Source of the DNA: JAJFKX01 sp965230265
GTDB taxonomy: Bacteria > Pseudomonadota > Gammaproteobacteria > Xanthomonadales > Wenzhouxiangellaceae
Direction: 5' to 3'
Length of the DNA stretch: 64,000 bases
Assembly (NCBI GenBank): GCA_965230265.1
Contig: OZ245999.1
Span: forward strand, 1,736,001 to 1,800,000
The translations under genes and the position numbers were made by a program. Of this stretch, positions 52,436 through 60,982 are shown piece by piece. The notes beneath the pieces were generated by a model that worked only from the letters and a program-made list of their open reading frames with translations, searched no databases and had not been told where the DNA came from. Positions within the stretch are counted from its first letter, which is position 1, and each line of letters starts with the position of its first letter.

Positions 52436-52574
52436 AAAAGCTCATGGAAGGCCGTGCAGCCTTCCATTAAGATGAAGGCTACAAAATCATATCCGCGCGT
52501 ATAAATTTCGGGCACTCGGGCCTCGAAATCGGCGCTGAATTTAAATAATGATGTTGCATGTGTTTATTCATAGC
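52404..52574 (-). ncRNA. Candidate structured RNA between a stable-RNA promoter and a terminator
   Basis: The promoter at 52581-52609 would start an RNA near 52574 that reaches the terminator at 52404-52435, about 170 nt. Inside are a hairpin built from GATTTCG and CGAAATT with an inner GGC/GCC, and a 9-bp hairpin ATGGAAGGC/GCCTTCCAT (52444-52467). GCCTTC further upstream (near 52473-52478) can also pair with the same GAAGGC, so two mutually exclusive folds exist. No known RNA family was recognised. A weak 30-codon frame starts at 52571 only three bases after the likely start site. Confidence 0.5.
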
Positions 52575-52580
52575 GACGGG

Positions 52581-52609
52581 ATACTACGCCTATAGTTTTT
52601 TAATTGCAA
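52581..52609 (-). promoter_or_regulatory. Sigma-70 promoter with stable-RNA-type discriminator
   Basis: On the minus strand TTGCAA (52604-52609), exactly 17 bases, TAGTAT (52581-52586), then CCCGTCGC as a G+C-rich discriminator, the pattern typical of tRNA and rRNA promoters under stringent control. An A+T-rich stretch lies upstream, like an UP element. It points at the candidate RNA and the tRNA-slipin region. Confidence 0.72.
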
Positions 52610-52678
52610 GTATTTTTTGATTAATTTTCAATTTTATTTAATTGACTAAATAAATCATCGAAACAATCGTTAACTAAT

Positions 52679-53542
52679 TCACTGCTCATATGACATGGAG
52701 ACTATCAGATCCAGATCAATCATCACCAGATCGGTATGCTTACGCCCTGCCGAGCTGGCATAAACCAAACGGTTGCCAACTCTACGCGGGTTTAGTTGCG
52801 AACCAATAGCATTGATCCGGCGCACAGGCTTTGGCAATGACCAGGCGTTATCATACATACGCTGACTGATATACAAATCACCGGATACCGTAATATTTTG
52901 CAAGCGCCCGGAGGCTTCAAAAACCAGCCATTGTTCATCCTGAGATACCCAAAGGTTCCATTCACCGGTATCGGCATTGAGTGTTGAACTCAACGCCTTA
53001 ACCTGCCAGCCATCTTTGTTTTGTTCAGCCACGTATAAATTACCATCACCACCGCGACCGGATGCAAAATAAAGCTTCCCCGATCTGGGTATGGGGCTGT
53101 ATTCATCTCCCGAGGAATTTATCGGTGCAGGCAAACGTATCGGCTGAGACCAACCCGAATCGGTAAAACCAACTTTAAAAATATCCGCCCCGGTTTCTGA
53201 ATTTTCACTCACACGCTGTGATGTTAGCCATAAGGTCTGATCGCTTTCATCAAAATAAGGATCGCCAGCATTCTGTAATCCAGCCAATGATAAACTTTTG
53301 ACCTTCTCCGATTGACAGTCATAAACCAATAATTCACTATTGAACCCCTGCTGCCCCCACTCGCCATCACGCCGTTCAAAAATAAATTGCCCTGCCAGCG
53401 GCCCGGCTGTGATTGCCAGCTCATTGGCAGATGTATTGATTTGCTCCAGTGCCGTTGGTAAACACGCCTCCCCAGCAGCCACACTGCAACCGGCAACCAA
53501 ACCGAGCAAAATCACCCAATATCGAAAAGAAGCTTTATTCAT
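52679..53542 (-). CDS. Lipoprotein with PD40/TolB-like beta-propeller
   Basis: Exported lipoprotein of 287 residues. The signal ends in the lipobox LVAGC (near residue 19). The mature part has WD40-like/PD40 repeats, such as YSPIPRSGKLYFASGRGGDGNLYVAEQ and NADTGEWNLWVSQDEQWLVFEAS, the layout of TolB-type propellers. It probably binds another envelope protein or a ligand; no partner is adjacent. The gene is divergent from def with 37 bases between the starts. The ATG at 53542 is preceded by TAGTTCAG without a strong ribosome-binding site. Confidence 0.82.
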   Translation of the reverse strand: MNKASFRYWVILLGLVAGCSVAAGEACLPTALEQINTSANELAITAGPLAGQFIFERRDGEWGQQGFNSELLVYDCQSEKVKSLSLAGLQNAGDPYFDESDQTLWLTSQRVSENSETGADIFKVGFTDSGWSQPIRLPAPINSSGDEYSPIPRSGKLYFASGRGGDGNLYVAEQNKDGWQVKALSSTLNADTGEWNLWVSQDEQWLVFEASGRLQNITVSGDLYISQRMYDNAWSLPKPVRRINAIGSQLNPRRVGNRLVYASSAGRKHTDLVMIDLDLIVSMSYEQ

Positions 53543-53579
53543 CTGAACTATAATAACGTTTTGTTTACCGGAGCCGACT

Positions 53580-54122
53580 GTGCCCGTTAAAGCGGTTTTA
53601 CGAATAGGTCATCCATCTCTACGCCAAACAGCTCAGCCGGTCCATCAGTTTGATACACCAAAGCTGCATGCTCTAATTGCCGACATGCTGGACACCATGG
53701 CGCATTATAATGGTGCCGGTCTGGCGGCACCACAAATTGGTGTTGGTTTGCGAGTGGTTATTTTTGGTGTGGGCACCAACCCCCGTTATCCGCAAGCTGA
53801 ACCGGTACCACAGACTGTGCTTATCAACCCGGTCATTGCACCGGTTAGTGATGGTCAATCCAGCGATTGGGAAGGCTGCTTAAGCGTACCTGGAATGCGT
53901 GGTAAAGTTTCGCGCTATCAGCGCATTCGTTACCAAGGCTTTGATCAGTTTGGCCAACCAATAGAGCGCACTGCTGAACAATTCCATGCCCGTGTGGTAC
54001 AGCATGAATGTGACCATTTGGATGGCGTGCTGTATACCGATCGACTGGATCATTCGGGTGAATTTGGTTTTATCGAAGAACTGACTGCTGCCGGTTTACT
54101 CAATACATCGCCAGTTGAATGA
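53580..54122 (+). CDS. def: Peptide deformylase
   Basis: Metalloenzyme removing the N-formyl group from nascent proteins, 180 residues. The three family motifs are present: GAGLAAPQIGV near residue 45, EGCLSVPG near 99 (metal Cys) and QHECDHLDG near 142 (two metal His and the catalytic Glu). Start GTG at 53580 with GGAG 7 bases upstream. No fmt gene follows, so this is probably a second or non-fmt-linked copy. The last bases overlap the 5' extension of the yajQ frame, and yajQ itself starts 49 bases after the stop. Confidence 0.93.
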   Translation: MPVKAVLRIGHPSLRQTAQPVHQFDTPKLHALIADMLDTMAHYNGAGLAAPQIGVGLRVVIFGVGTNPRYPQAEPVPQTVLINPVIAPVSDGQSSDWEGCLSVPGMRGKVSRYQRIRYQGFDQFGQPIERTAEQFHARVVQHECDHLDGVLYTDRLDHSGEFGFIEELTAAGLLNTSPVE

Positions 54123-54171
54123 CCGCGCTGCCGCTACCATTTATCCAGTATTGTTTGAGCCAGGAACCATT

Positions 54172-54654
54172 ATGCCTTCATTTGATGTCGTCTCAGAAGT
54201 AGACCAACACGAACTAAGCAACGCTATTGATCAAGCCAATCGCGAGGTTGCCACCCGTTTTGACTTTAAAGGCAGCGGCGCAAAATTCACAGCGGCAGAC
54301 AACACCATCACCATGCATGCACAAGCAGAGTTTCAGTTGCAGCAAATGATGGACATTTTACGTAAGAAGATGGCCAGTCGAGGTATTGATCTGTATTGCC
54401 TGGAGGCCAAAGACCCGGTGGTTCAGAACAAAACCGCCACACAAATGCTGTTGGTTAATGAAGGTATTGATACCCCTACAGCCAAAAAGCTGGTGAAAAT
54501 GATCAAGGACAGCAAAATCAAGGTGCAAACTGCCATTCAAGATCAACAGCTGCGCGTTACCGGTAAAAAACGCGACGATCTGCAATCAGCCATCGCCCTG
54601 CTAAAAGGTGCAGAATTGAAGTTGCCACTGCAATATAAAAATTTCAGAGACTGA
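54172..54654 (+). CDS. yajQ: YajQ family nucleotide-binding protein
   Basis: Cytoplasmic protein of 160 residues of the YajQ (UPF0234) family, some members of which bind cyclic di-GMP. The start MPSFDVVSEVDQHELSNAID and the segment TRFDFKGSGAKF are the family hallmarks; KVQTAIQDQQLRVTGKKRDDLQ is the conserved C-terminal part. The ATG at 54172 is preceded by AGGA; the frame opens earlier at 54115 inside def but family members begin MPSFD. Likely co-transcribed with def. Confidence 0.93.
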   Translation: MPSFDVVSEVDQHELSNAIDQANREVATRFDFKGSGAKFTAADNTITMHAQAEFQLQQMMDILRKKMASRGIDLYCLEAKDPVVQNKTATQMLLVNEGIDTPTAKKLVKMIKDSKIKVQTAIQDQQLRVTGKKRDDLQSAIALLKGAELKLPLQYKNFRD

Positions 54655-54693
54655 TAGTCGTTACGACGACAAAACACCATTAGGTTTACTCGA

Positions 54694-54713
54694 AGCACTG
54701 TCAAAACAGTGCT
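54694..54713. terminator. Hairpin between yajQ and tesB (convergent genes)
   Basis: AGCACTGT, loop CAAA, ACAGTGCT: a perfect 8-bp stem 39 bases after the yajQ stop and 21 bases before the tesB stop. No T-run on either side, so bidirectional termination is only plausible. Confidence 0.5.
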
Positions 54714-54734
54714 ATCAATCGCAATCCCAATACC

Positions 54735-55595
54735 CTAACGATTGATCACACGGATTAAACCTTCCTGTGCGGTACTGGCTACCAGTGTTCCGCCTTCTGT
54801 GAATATCATTCCGCGCGATGTACCACGTCCACCATGTGCGCTCGGGCTATCGAAGCTGTATAGCAACCACTGATCGACTTTCACTCTTTGATGGAACCAC
54901 ATGGCATGATCAAGACTGGCCATTACAACATTGCCTTTATCGAACCTTAACGCATGTGGCAAAGTGGCTGTGCCCAGCAATTCATAGTCGGATACATAGG
55001 CCAATAAGTTTCTATGCAATGCCGGTTCATCCGGCAAGCCATCACAGGCTCGCATCCAGACATGTTTGATCGGTGGCTGCTTTACCGGATCAAGAAAATT
55101 GGGCGGCGTGACCGGGCGAAACTCAAACGGTGGCTGATGAGCCAGATACCGACGCATCTTCTCGGGCACGGTATCCAGCAGCGCCTGCTTGATATCAAAC
55201 GAGCTTTGCAATCCTTCTGGCCCAGCAACATCCGGCATCTTTGCCTGATGCTCCAGGCCTTGCTCTTCATGTTGAAACGACGCTGCCATATTAAAGATCG
55301 GTTTGCCGTGTTGAATCGCCACTACTCGCCGATTGGAAAAACTGCCGCCATCACGGGCTCTTTCCACCTGGTAAACAATGGGTGCATTAAAGTCACCGCG
55401 CCTTAAAAAATAGGCATGCAAAGAGTGCGGAATCCGATCTTCAACCGTATTGTGTGCCGCTGACAAAGCCTGCCCCAGCACTTGTCCACCAAACACCTGT
55501 GGACTGCCAATATCCCGGCTTTCGCCACGGAAGATATTTTCTTCGATACGTTCGAGCTGTAAAAGATTTACAACGTCAGCGAGTACAGGGTTCAT
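54735..55595 (-). CDS. tesB: Acyl-CoA thioesterase II
   Basis: Double-hotdog acyl-CoA thioesterase of 286 residues. Family motifs are FRGESRDIGSPQVFGGQVLGQAL near residue 20, and later LATASLDHAMWFH-like (here VVMASLDHAMWFHQ), with the active-site Asp, Thr and Gln region. The C-terminal GRGTSRGMIFTEGGTLVASTAQEGLIR ends as in TesB. Its substrate range is broad in known members. Start ATG at 55595. The TVP38 gene lies upstream on the same strand, with 27 bases between, so co-transcription is possible. Confidence 0.93.
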   Translation of the reverse strand: MNPVLADVVNLLQLERIEENIFRGESRDIGSPQVFGGQVLGQALSAAHNTVEDRIPHSLHAYFLRRGDFNAPIVYQVERARDGGSFSNRRVVAIQHGKPIFNMAASFQHEEQGLEHQAKMPDVAGPEGLQSSFDIKQALLDTVPEKMRRYLAHQPPFEFRPVTPPNFLDPVKQPPIKHVWMRACDGLPDEPALHRNLLAYVSDYELLGTATLPHALRFDKGNVVMASLDHAMWFHQRVKVDQWLLYSFDSPSAHGGRGTSRGMIFTEGGTLVASTAQEGLIRVINR

Positions 55596-55622
55596 CGTTT
55601 TCTCTTATCCGCTGGCAACCGG

Positions 55623-56339
55623 TCAGTTTTCATCTTTGCTTGCCTGCTTTTCCTCAACACCATACTCTTTCAATTTCTGGCTGGCCTTACGGCCAACAAT
55701 CCAGGTTACCGCTATAGTGGCAACAATACCTACAGCAAAAAAAACATATTTCAAAGTACTGGTTGAAGCGCCTCCGCTGGCTGCCTCTCCCCCGAGTGAG
55801 GCAATCCATAGGTACAGCAATGTTCCCGGCATAATTCCAAAAAATGTCGCCAGGGTATAAGGCCAAAACCTGACCGATGTGATACCAAAAAACCAGTTCT
55901 GCAGATTAAATGGCACGGCTGGTGACAGGCGTAATAACCCCACCACCTTCCAACCATCTTCCTCAACGGCCCGATCAACCGCTTTAAGCTTGGGATTGTC
56001 CGAAACCCAGCCCTGTACTCGGTCACGAAACAGATACCGCCCCGCCAAAAACGACAATGATGCCCCCACCGTTGCACCTGCGATAACGATGGGAAAACCT
56101 GCCAATCCATATGCCAGACCGGCTGCCAGTGTTAAAACAGAACCTGGGAAAAACACCAGACATGCGAGCGCATAGACGCAGGCAAACACCAGTGCACCAA
56201 ACACCCCTTGATTGGCGGTCCATTCTCTCAACGCTGTAATCCACTCTGTGACCGGCAAAAAATACCACATGGCAAATATCGCCAGAATGACCAGCAAATA
56301 AATAACCCAGGTTTTCGATCTAGTTTCTTCCACAGCCAC
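55623..56339 (-). CDS. TVP38/TMEM64 (SNARE-associated, DedA-like) membrane protein
   Basis: Inner-membrane protein of about 238 residues with the TVP38/TMEM64 domain: ALACLVFFPGSVLTLAAGLAYG, then GATVGASLSFLAGRYLFRD and LRLSPAVPFNLQNWFFG. Relatives may transport or scramble lipids or act in envelope integrity. The GTG at 56339 has AAGGA 7 bases upstream, so I prefer it; the frame also opens at 56381 with another GTG directly after the GNAT stop. Operon with the GNAT gene upstream and tesB downstream is likely. Confidence 0.82.
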   Translation of the reverse strand: MAVEETRSKTWVIYLLVILAIFAMWYFLPVTEWITALREWTANQGVFGALVFACVYALACLVFFPGSVLTLAAGLAYGLAGFPIVIAGATVGASLSFLAGRYLFRDRVQGWVSDNPKLKAVDRAVEEDGWKVVGLLRLSPAVPFNLQNWFFGITSVRFWPYTLATFFGIMPGTLLYLWIASLGGEAASGGASTSTLKYVFFAVGIVATIAVTWIVGRKASQKLKEYGVEEKQASKDEN

Positions 56340-56381
56340 TGCAGGTTCCTTTTGTTTTATTCGATACCCAATATACCGCAC

Positions 56382-56924
56382 TCAACACATTTCGCTTTCG
56401 TTTGCCGGCAGCCAGGAATACAACCTGACCTGGTCATCTGTATTGGGCAAGCCGATCATTTTGACATACTCAAATTCCAGTTTTTCCAGCAAACGAGTTG
56501 AATTTTGATTATCTGGTGAAGTAATGGCGACCACTTTATTTAAGCCCAAATCATACTGTGCGTGATGCATTACAGCTTTCGCTGATTCAATGGCATAGCC
56601 ATAGCCACAGAACTCGGGCAAAAATGCGAAACCAATGTCCACATCATTCAAACCAGGGCGTTTCACCAGACCACAGATACCGATTGGTGCAGGCGGGTTC
56701 TGTGGGTCTGTTTTGCGCACCACCACATACATACCAAAACCATATTGTTTATAACTGGCGAGCATATTTTCGCTGATGTATTGCTCCGCATCGCCAGTGC
56801 TTCGCACGCCCCTGTCTCCGATATAGCGGATAAACCGTGGGTCATTCAGCATCTTCAGCATAAAGACCGCATCGTCAGTCGATACGTCCCGTAAAATTAA
56901 CCTTGATGTTCCTAATCGTTGCAT
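56382..56924 (-). CDS. GNAT-family N-acetyltransferase (RimJ/RimL-like)
   Basis: Cytoplasmic acetyltransferase of about 180 residues, similar to RimJ/RimL and aminoglycoside-type GNATs. The N-terminal TSRLILRDVSTDDAVFMLKML is the usual first helix, the acetyl-CoA loop is FLPEFCGYGYAIESAKAVM, and the final strand is VAITSPDNQNSTRLLEKLEFEY. The start is uncertain: ATG at 56924 follows GAGAG, while ATG at 56942 and a longer frame to 56972 exist. The stop touches the TVP38 frame. The substrate is unknown. Confidence 0.85.
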   Translation of the reverse strand: MQRLGTSRLILRDVSTDDAVFMLKMLNDPRFIRYIGDRGVRSTGDAEQYISENMLASYKQYGFGMYVVVRKTDPQNPPAPIGICGLVKRPGLNDVDIGFAFLPEFCGYGYAIESAKAVMHHAQYDLGLNKVVAITSPDNQNSTRLLEKLEFEYVKMIGLPNTDDQVRLYSWLPANESEMC

Positions 56925-57109
56925 GCTCTCAGTGTAAGCCATTTGATGCTTGATCGCAGCACACATCAACACATTCGCTTATGGTGTCAATGGCTTGGCA
57001 AAAATTCCTCAGCCTGCTGGTCTCAGGCACAAAAACAAAGTAACCTAAAACCAATAAAGGCTACCTGAATATGTGGCCAGCCGGAATATGTGGCCAGGGT
57101 TATAAAATA

Positions 57110-57748
57110 ATGATAAACAACGCTATCAAGCGCTATGTTTCGCCTGCTTTAATTCTGCTGATTCTAAGCAACCTGATTCCCATTTATTTGGTACTAAATG
57201 ATCACTGGAGTGTCAGCCAGCTGGTTTTGTTATTTTGGTTGGAAAATATCATTATCGGGGTTATCAATATTTTTAAAATGCGAGCCTGTCAACCAGATAA
57301 ACGGCCGCGCCATCAAAATGACCGAAGAAACATCACCTTTTTTGCTATCCATTATGGGGGTTTCACCTTAGTGCATGGTATTTTTGTGATGGTCTTCTTT
57401 TTTGTTATCGATTTCGATAACGGTCCAATTGCCGGTGATTATGGGCTGGCAGACACTTTCTCCAACAGTGATTTTTGGTGGGCTTTCATGGCACTGCTGC
57501 TAAGCCATGGCTTTTCTTATTATTGGCATTTTTATAAGGGCGGTGAGAGAAACAAAGAAACGGTTGATAGTTTGTTTTTTAAGCCTTATGGCCGAGTGGT
57601 GATTCTACATTTAACAATCATTCTCGGTGCATGGCTTGTCATCGCGCTAAAACAGCCAATATGGGCTTTATTGCTATTGGTTTTCCTCAAAATTTTGCTT
57701 GATGCAGCCGCCCACCTCTGGAGCCATAAGCACTCATCGTCTCATTAA
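57110..57748 (+). CDS. DUF6498-family membrane protein
   Basis: Inner-membrane protein of about 212 residues with roughly six helices. The family stretch WSVSQLVLLFWLENIIIGVINIFKM marks DUF6498. Other parts include HYGGFTLVHGIFVMVFFF and a Lys/His-rich tail (WSHKHSSSH). Function unknown. The ATG at 57110 is after a duplicated 14-bp stretch; the longer frame to 57071 starts inside that repeat. The 3' end overlaps the DUF819 gene by four bases, tail to tail. Confidence 0.8.
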   Translation: MINNAIKRYVSPALILLILSNLIPIYLVLNDHWSVSQLVLLFWLENIIIGVINIFKMRACQPDKRPRHQNDRRNITFFAIHYGGFTLVHGIFVMVFFFVIDFDNGPIAGDYGLADTFSNSDFWWAFMALLLSHGFSYYWHFYKGGERNKETVDSLFFKPYGRVVILHLTIILGAWLVIALKQPIWALLLLVFLKILLDAAAHLWSHKHSSSH

Positions 57749-58896
57749 CCCACCAGCCGGACCACCAAAAAGCCCAGATAAGTCCCTAACCCGTTGCCCA
57801 AGCTGCCAGCCAATATGCCCGGTAGCAATAAATCCATTCGCCTAAAAGTTTGTACCAATGGCAATACCACTGTAGAACCACCGATATTGGCCGCTGACGC
57901 CACAGCCACCATCTCTGGCGGCTGTCGCAGCAAAACACCACCAGCAAAAAGTATCAAACCGTGTATCAATACCGCCAAACCAACAAACAACAACAACAGC
58001 AGCCCCAGCTGACCCAACTCAATCATTGCTGATAATTCACAGTAAGCGCCTAAAGTTCCTAAAAATAAATAAGCACCATACATGCCCAGCATTTGTGTAC
58101 CCTTCAGGCGCTGCACTACGGGCAGTTGTGCAGCAATTAGAGCCAATGTTGTCAAAATCAAAATGGAGGGAGTGGAAAAACCCAACAAAGCCGACCAGGC
58201 ACTAAGCTGCAGCGAGATCCAGTGCGCTGCAAAAGCCATTGCCAACAGTATCGCCAGGTCACCCATAGCAGGCCGATCACCATTATGGTTTTGCTGCTCT
58301 GCCTGGCTAGCAATAATAGGGTCATTTAATTGCGGGTGGCTGCGCATAACGCCATGAATCAATCTGGGCATAATCAGCAAAGCAGTAATCCACACCACTG
58401 TCACGACATGATCAACCACGGTCGCTGCCACAAACAAGTTACCCTGTTCAACAAAATTATAATGCAAAGCCAAAGCATTGAAATTGGCACCGCCACCAAT
58501 ATAGGTGGCCGTAAACATACCGCTCAATGGCCCGAACCACTCACCCAGCCAATCACTGCCACCAGTCACCCAGCCAGCAAACCATACACCACTCATCGTG
58601 GCCAGTGCGCCCACAACGAATAATGACAACATTGGCAAGCCAGCTTGTTTTAAAGCCGATATACGCACTTGCAATAATAAAAAGAAAATGGATACCGGTG
58701 CCCCCACAGAGATCAATAACCCGTATAGCGGCGGCGCATTGGAGGCTGAAGGGATCACTCCTATATTGGCCAGTAGTGCTACCAGCAAAATCACCAGAAT
58801 CGCCCCGCCAATGGCCCGCCCCACCGGCTTATCAGCCAACCAGTGTGCCAATGCCACACAGCTCAGCAATACCACCAAAATAAATAATTGATCCAT
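57745..58896 (-). CDS. DUF819-family membrane transporter-like protein
   Basis: Inner-membrane protein of about 383 residues with about ten helices. GLLISVGAPVSIFFLLLQVR and TATYIGGGANFNALALHYN are the conserved DUF819 segments; the second half carries ANIGGSTVVLPLVQTFR, a pseudo-repeat. The family resembles sodium-dependent transporters or peptidoglycan-recycling permeases, but the substrate here is unknown. The ATG at 58896 is preceded by AAGAA; the longer frame opens at 58914. Confidence 0.85.
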   Translation of the reverse strand: MDQLFILVVLLSCVALAHWLADKPVGRAIGGAILVILLVALLANIGVIPSASNAPPLYGLLISVGAPVSIFFLLLQVRISALKQAGLPMLSLFVVGALATMSGVWFAGWVTGGSDWLGEWFGPLSGMFTATYIGGGANFNALALHYNFVEQGNLFVAATVVDHVVTVVWITALLIMPRLIHGVMRSHPQLNDPIIASQAEQQNHNGDRPAMGDLAILLAMAFAAHWISLQLSAWSALLGFSTPSILILTTLALIAAQLPVVQRLKGTQMLGMYGAYLFLGTLGAYCELSAMIELGQLGLLLLLFVGLAVLIHGLILFAGGVLLRQPPEMVAVASAANIGGSTVVLPLVQTFRRMDLLLPGILAGSLGNGLGTYLGFLVVRLVG

Positions 58897-59060
58897 GATT
58901 GTATTCTTGACCACTTAATTCGAGCGCCAATGCATGCTAGCACAGCAACATTGATCATCTGCTTTCTACAGCAATACCTCATACAGCAGCAATGTGATCA
59001 TGAGTCATTGAGCACCCCGGTATTTGTGCTGAATTAGACCGATCTATACAATGCCCGCTG

Positions 59061-60974
59061 ATGATTCGCTGCACCGATCTAAGCCTGCGTCGAGGGGCTA
59101 ACGAGCTGTTTTCCAATGCTGAGTTTTCTATTCAGCAAGGTGAACGTGTGGGTGTTATTGGCAGCAATGGTTGCGGAAAATCCAGTTTGTTTGCCTTGTT
59201 GATGGGCGAGCTAAGTGCTGATACCGGTGAGCTAGATATCCCCAAACACTGGCGGATCGCCATTATGCTGCAGGAAACTGGTCACACCACCAGCAGCGCA
59301 TTGGATTATGTGATTGACGGTGATATGGAGCTGCGCAGCTTGCAAGCCAGCCTTACCAAAGCCGAACAGGCACAAGATAACCATGCCATCGCCAATATTC
59401 TGGGTGAACTGGACACCATTCAGGCTTATAACGCCGAAACCCGTGCCAGCCAGTTACTTACCGGTCTGGGTTTTAAAACCGAGCAACTGGATAACCCCGT
59501 ACAATCGTTTTCCGGCGGTTGGAGAATTCGATTGAACCTGGCCAAGGCATTGATGCGCCGTTCGGATCTATTATTGCTGGATGAGCCTACCAACCATTTG
59601 GATGTAGACGCTGTTGCCTGGCTGGAGAGCTGGCTGTTACGCTACCCTGGCACCTTGATGCTGATTTCGCACGACCGGGACTTTCTGGACAACATCACCC
59701 GCCGGACCTTGCATTTCGAACGAGGCCGGATACAGGTTTACAAAGGCAATTACTCTGCTGCGGAACAACAAAAAGCAGAACGTCTGGCGCAACAGCAGGC
59801 CATGTATCTCAAACAGCAGGAGCGCATCAAACAAATTGATCAGTTTGTGCGTCGTTTCCGCTATAAAGCCAGCAAGGCCAAGCAGGCGCAAAGTCGTTTA
59901 AAGGAGCTGGATCGACTGGAAACCATTGAAGCTGCCCATGTGGATTCTCCTTTCAGTTTTTCGCTGCCCTGCTGGGAAAAACTGTCTGATCCGTTGGTGG
60001 ATTTGCGTGAAGCCGATCTGGGCTATGGTGAAAACATCGTCATTGAGCAGGCCCGTATCAGCATTCGCCCCGGCGATCGTATCGGTATTTTAGGCCCCAA
60101 TGGTGCCGGAAAAACCACCTTATTAAAAAGCATTGCCGGACACCTGCCACTGGTCAATGGCGACCGGGTTGTCGGTGATTATTTCCGCATAGGTTATTTT
60201 GCACAGCACCAGCTGGAAGCACTGGATATGCAGGCCAGCCCGATGCTGCATTTGCAGCGTTTAAACCAGCAAGCGAAAGAGCAGGAAATACGCAATTTTC
60301 TCGGTGGTTTTGGTTTTGGTGAACAGGCCACTGCCGACTCCATTGCACACTTTTCCGGCGGTGAAAAAGCCCGTTTGGCATTGGCGATTATTGCCTGGCA
60401 AAAACCCAATGTACTGATTCTGGATGAACCCACCAACCACCTGGATATGGACATGCGCCATGCATTGACGATGGCTTTGCAGCAGTATGAGGGGGCGGTG
60501 CTGCTGGTTTCACACGATCGACACTTATTGCGCAACACCGTTGATGACTTATTACTGGTTAATAACGCTCGAGTGGCCATTTTTGATGGCAGCCTGGGTG
60601 ATTATCAAAAACAATTGCGAGAGCATTATCGAACCATCGACAAAAGCTCTGACAGCCGGCCCAGTGACAATACATCAATCACCGATAACAGAAAAGCCAA
60701 GCGCCAGCAGGCCGCAGAGATGCGTCAACAACTGCAGCCTTTAAGCAAAGCCATCAAAAAAACCGATCAGGAGTTAAACCAAGTCAGCAGTCAACTGGAA
60801 AAACTGGATACACTAATTGCTGATCCGGAAATATACACTGCAGAGAACTCGGATCAATTGCAGCAACTATTAAAAGACCAGGGGAAGCTACGCTCACGTC
60901 AAACTGAGCTGGAACAGCAATGGCTGGAGCAACAAGAAGCACTGGAACAAGCCCAGCAAGCTTTAAACCAATAA
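59061..60974 (+). CDS. yheS: ABC-F ATPase, YheS type
   Basis: Ribosome-associated ABC-F protein of 637 residues, exactly the length of E. coli YheS. Two ABC cassettes: Walker A GSNGCGKSS and GPNGAGKTT, signatures SGGWRIRLNLAKAL and SGGEKARLALAII, and Walker B LLLLDEPTNHLD and LILDEPTNHLD. The linker between them (residues 235-285) is basic, as in ABC-F factors that act in the ribosomal E site. The C-terminal 80 residues form a coiled coil. Function is inferred from the family: a translation factor rather than a transporter. Confidence 0.94.
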   Translation: MIRCTDLSLRRGANELFSNAEFSIQQGERVGVIGSNGCGKSSLFALLMGELSADTGELDIPKHWRIAIMLQETGHTTSSALDYVIDGDMELRSLQASLTKAEQAQDNHAIANILGELDTIQAYNAETRASQLLTGLGFKTEQLDNPVQSFSGGWRIRLNLAKALMRRSDLLLLDEPTNHLDVDAVAWLESWLLRYPGTLMLISHDRDFLDNITRRTLHFERGRIQVYKGNYSAAEQQKAERLAQQQAMYLKQQERIKQIDQFVRRFRYKASKAKQAQSRLKELDRLETIEAAHVDSPFSFSLPCWEKLSDPLVDLREADLGYGENIVIEQARISIRPGDRIGILGPNGAGKTTLLKSIAGHLPLVNGDRVVGDYFRIGYFAQHQLEALDMQASPMLHLQRLNQQAKEQEIRNFLGGFGFGEQATADSIAHFSGGEKARLALAIIAWQKPNVLILDEPTNHLDMDMRHALTMALQQYEGAVLLVSHDRHLLRNTVDDLLLVNNARVAIFDGSLGDYQKQLREHYRTIDKSSDSRPSDNTSITDNRKAKRQQAAEMRQQLQPLSKAIKKTDQELNQVSSQLEKLDTLIADPEIYTAENSDQLQQLLKDQGKLRSRQTELEQQWLEQQEALEQAQQALNQ

Positions 60975-60982
60975 TTCCGTAT

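Noticed and set aside
54115..54171. 19-codon upstream extension of yajQ
   Set aside because: It overlaps the end of def, while family members begin MPSFD and AGGA precedes the ATG at 54172.
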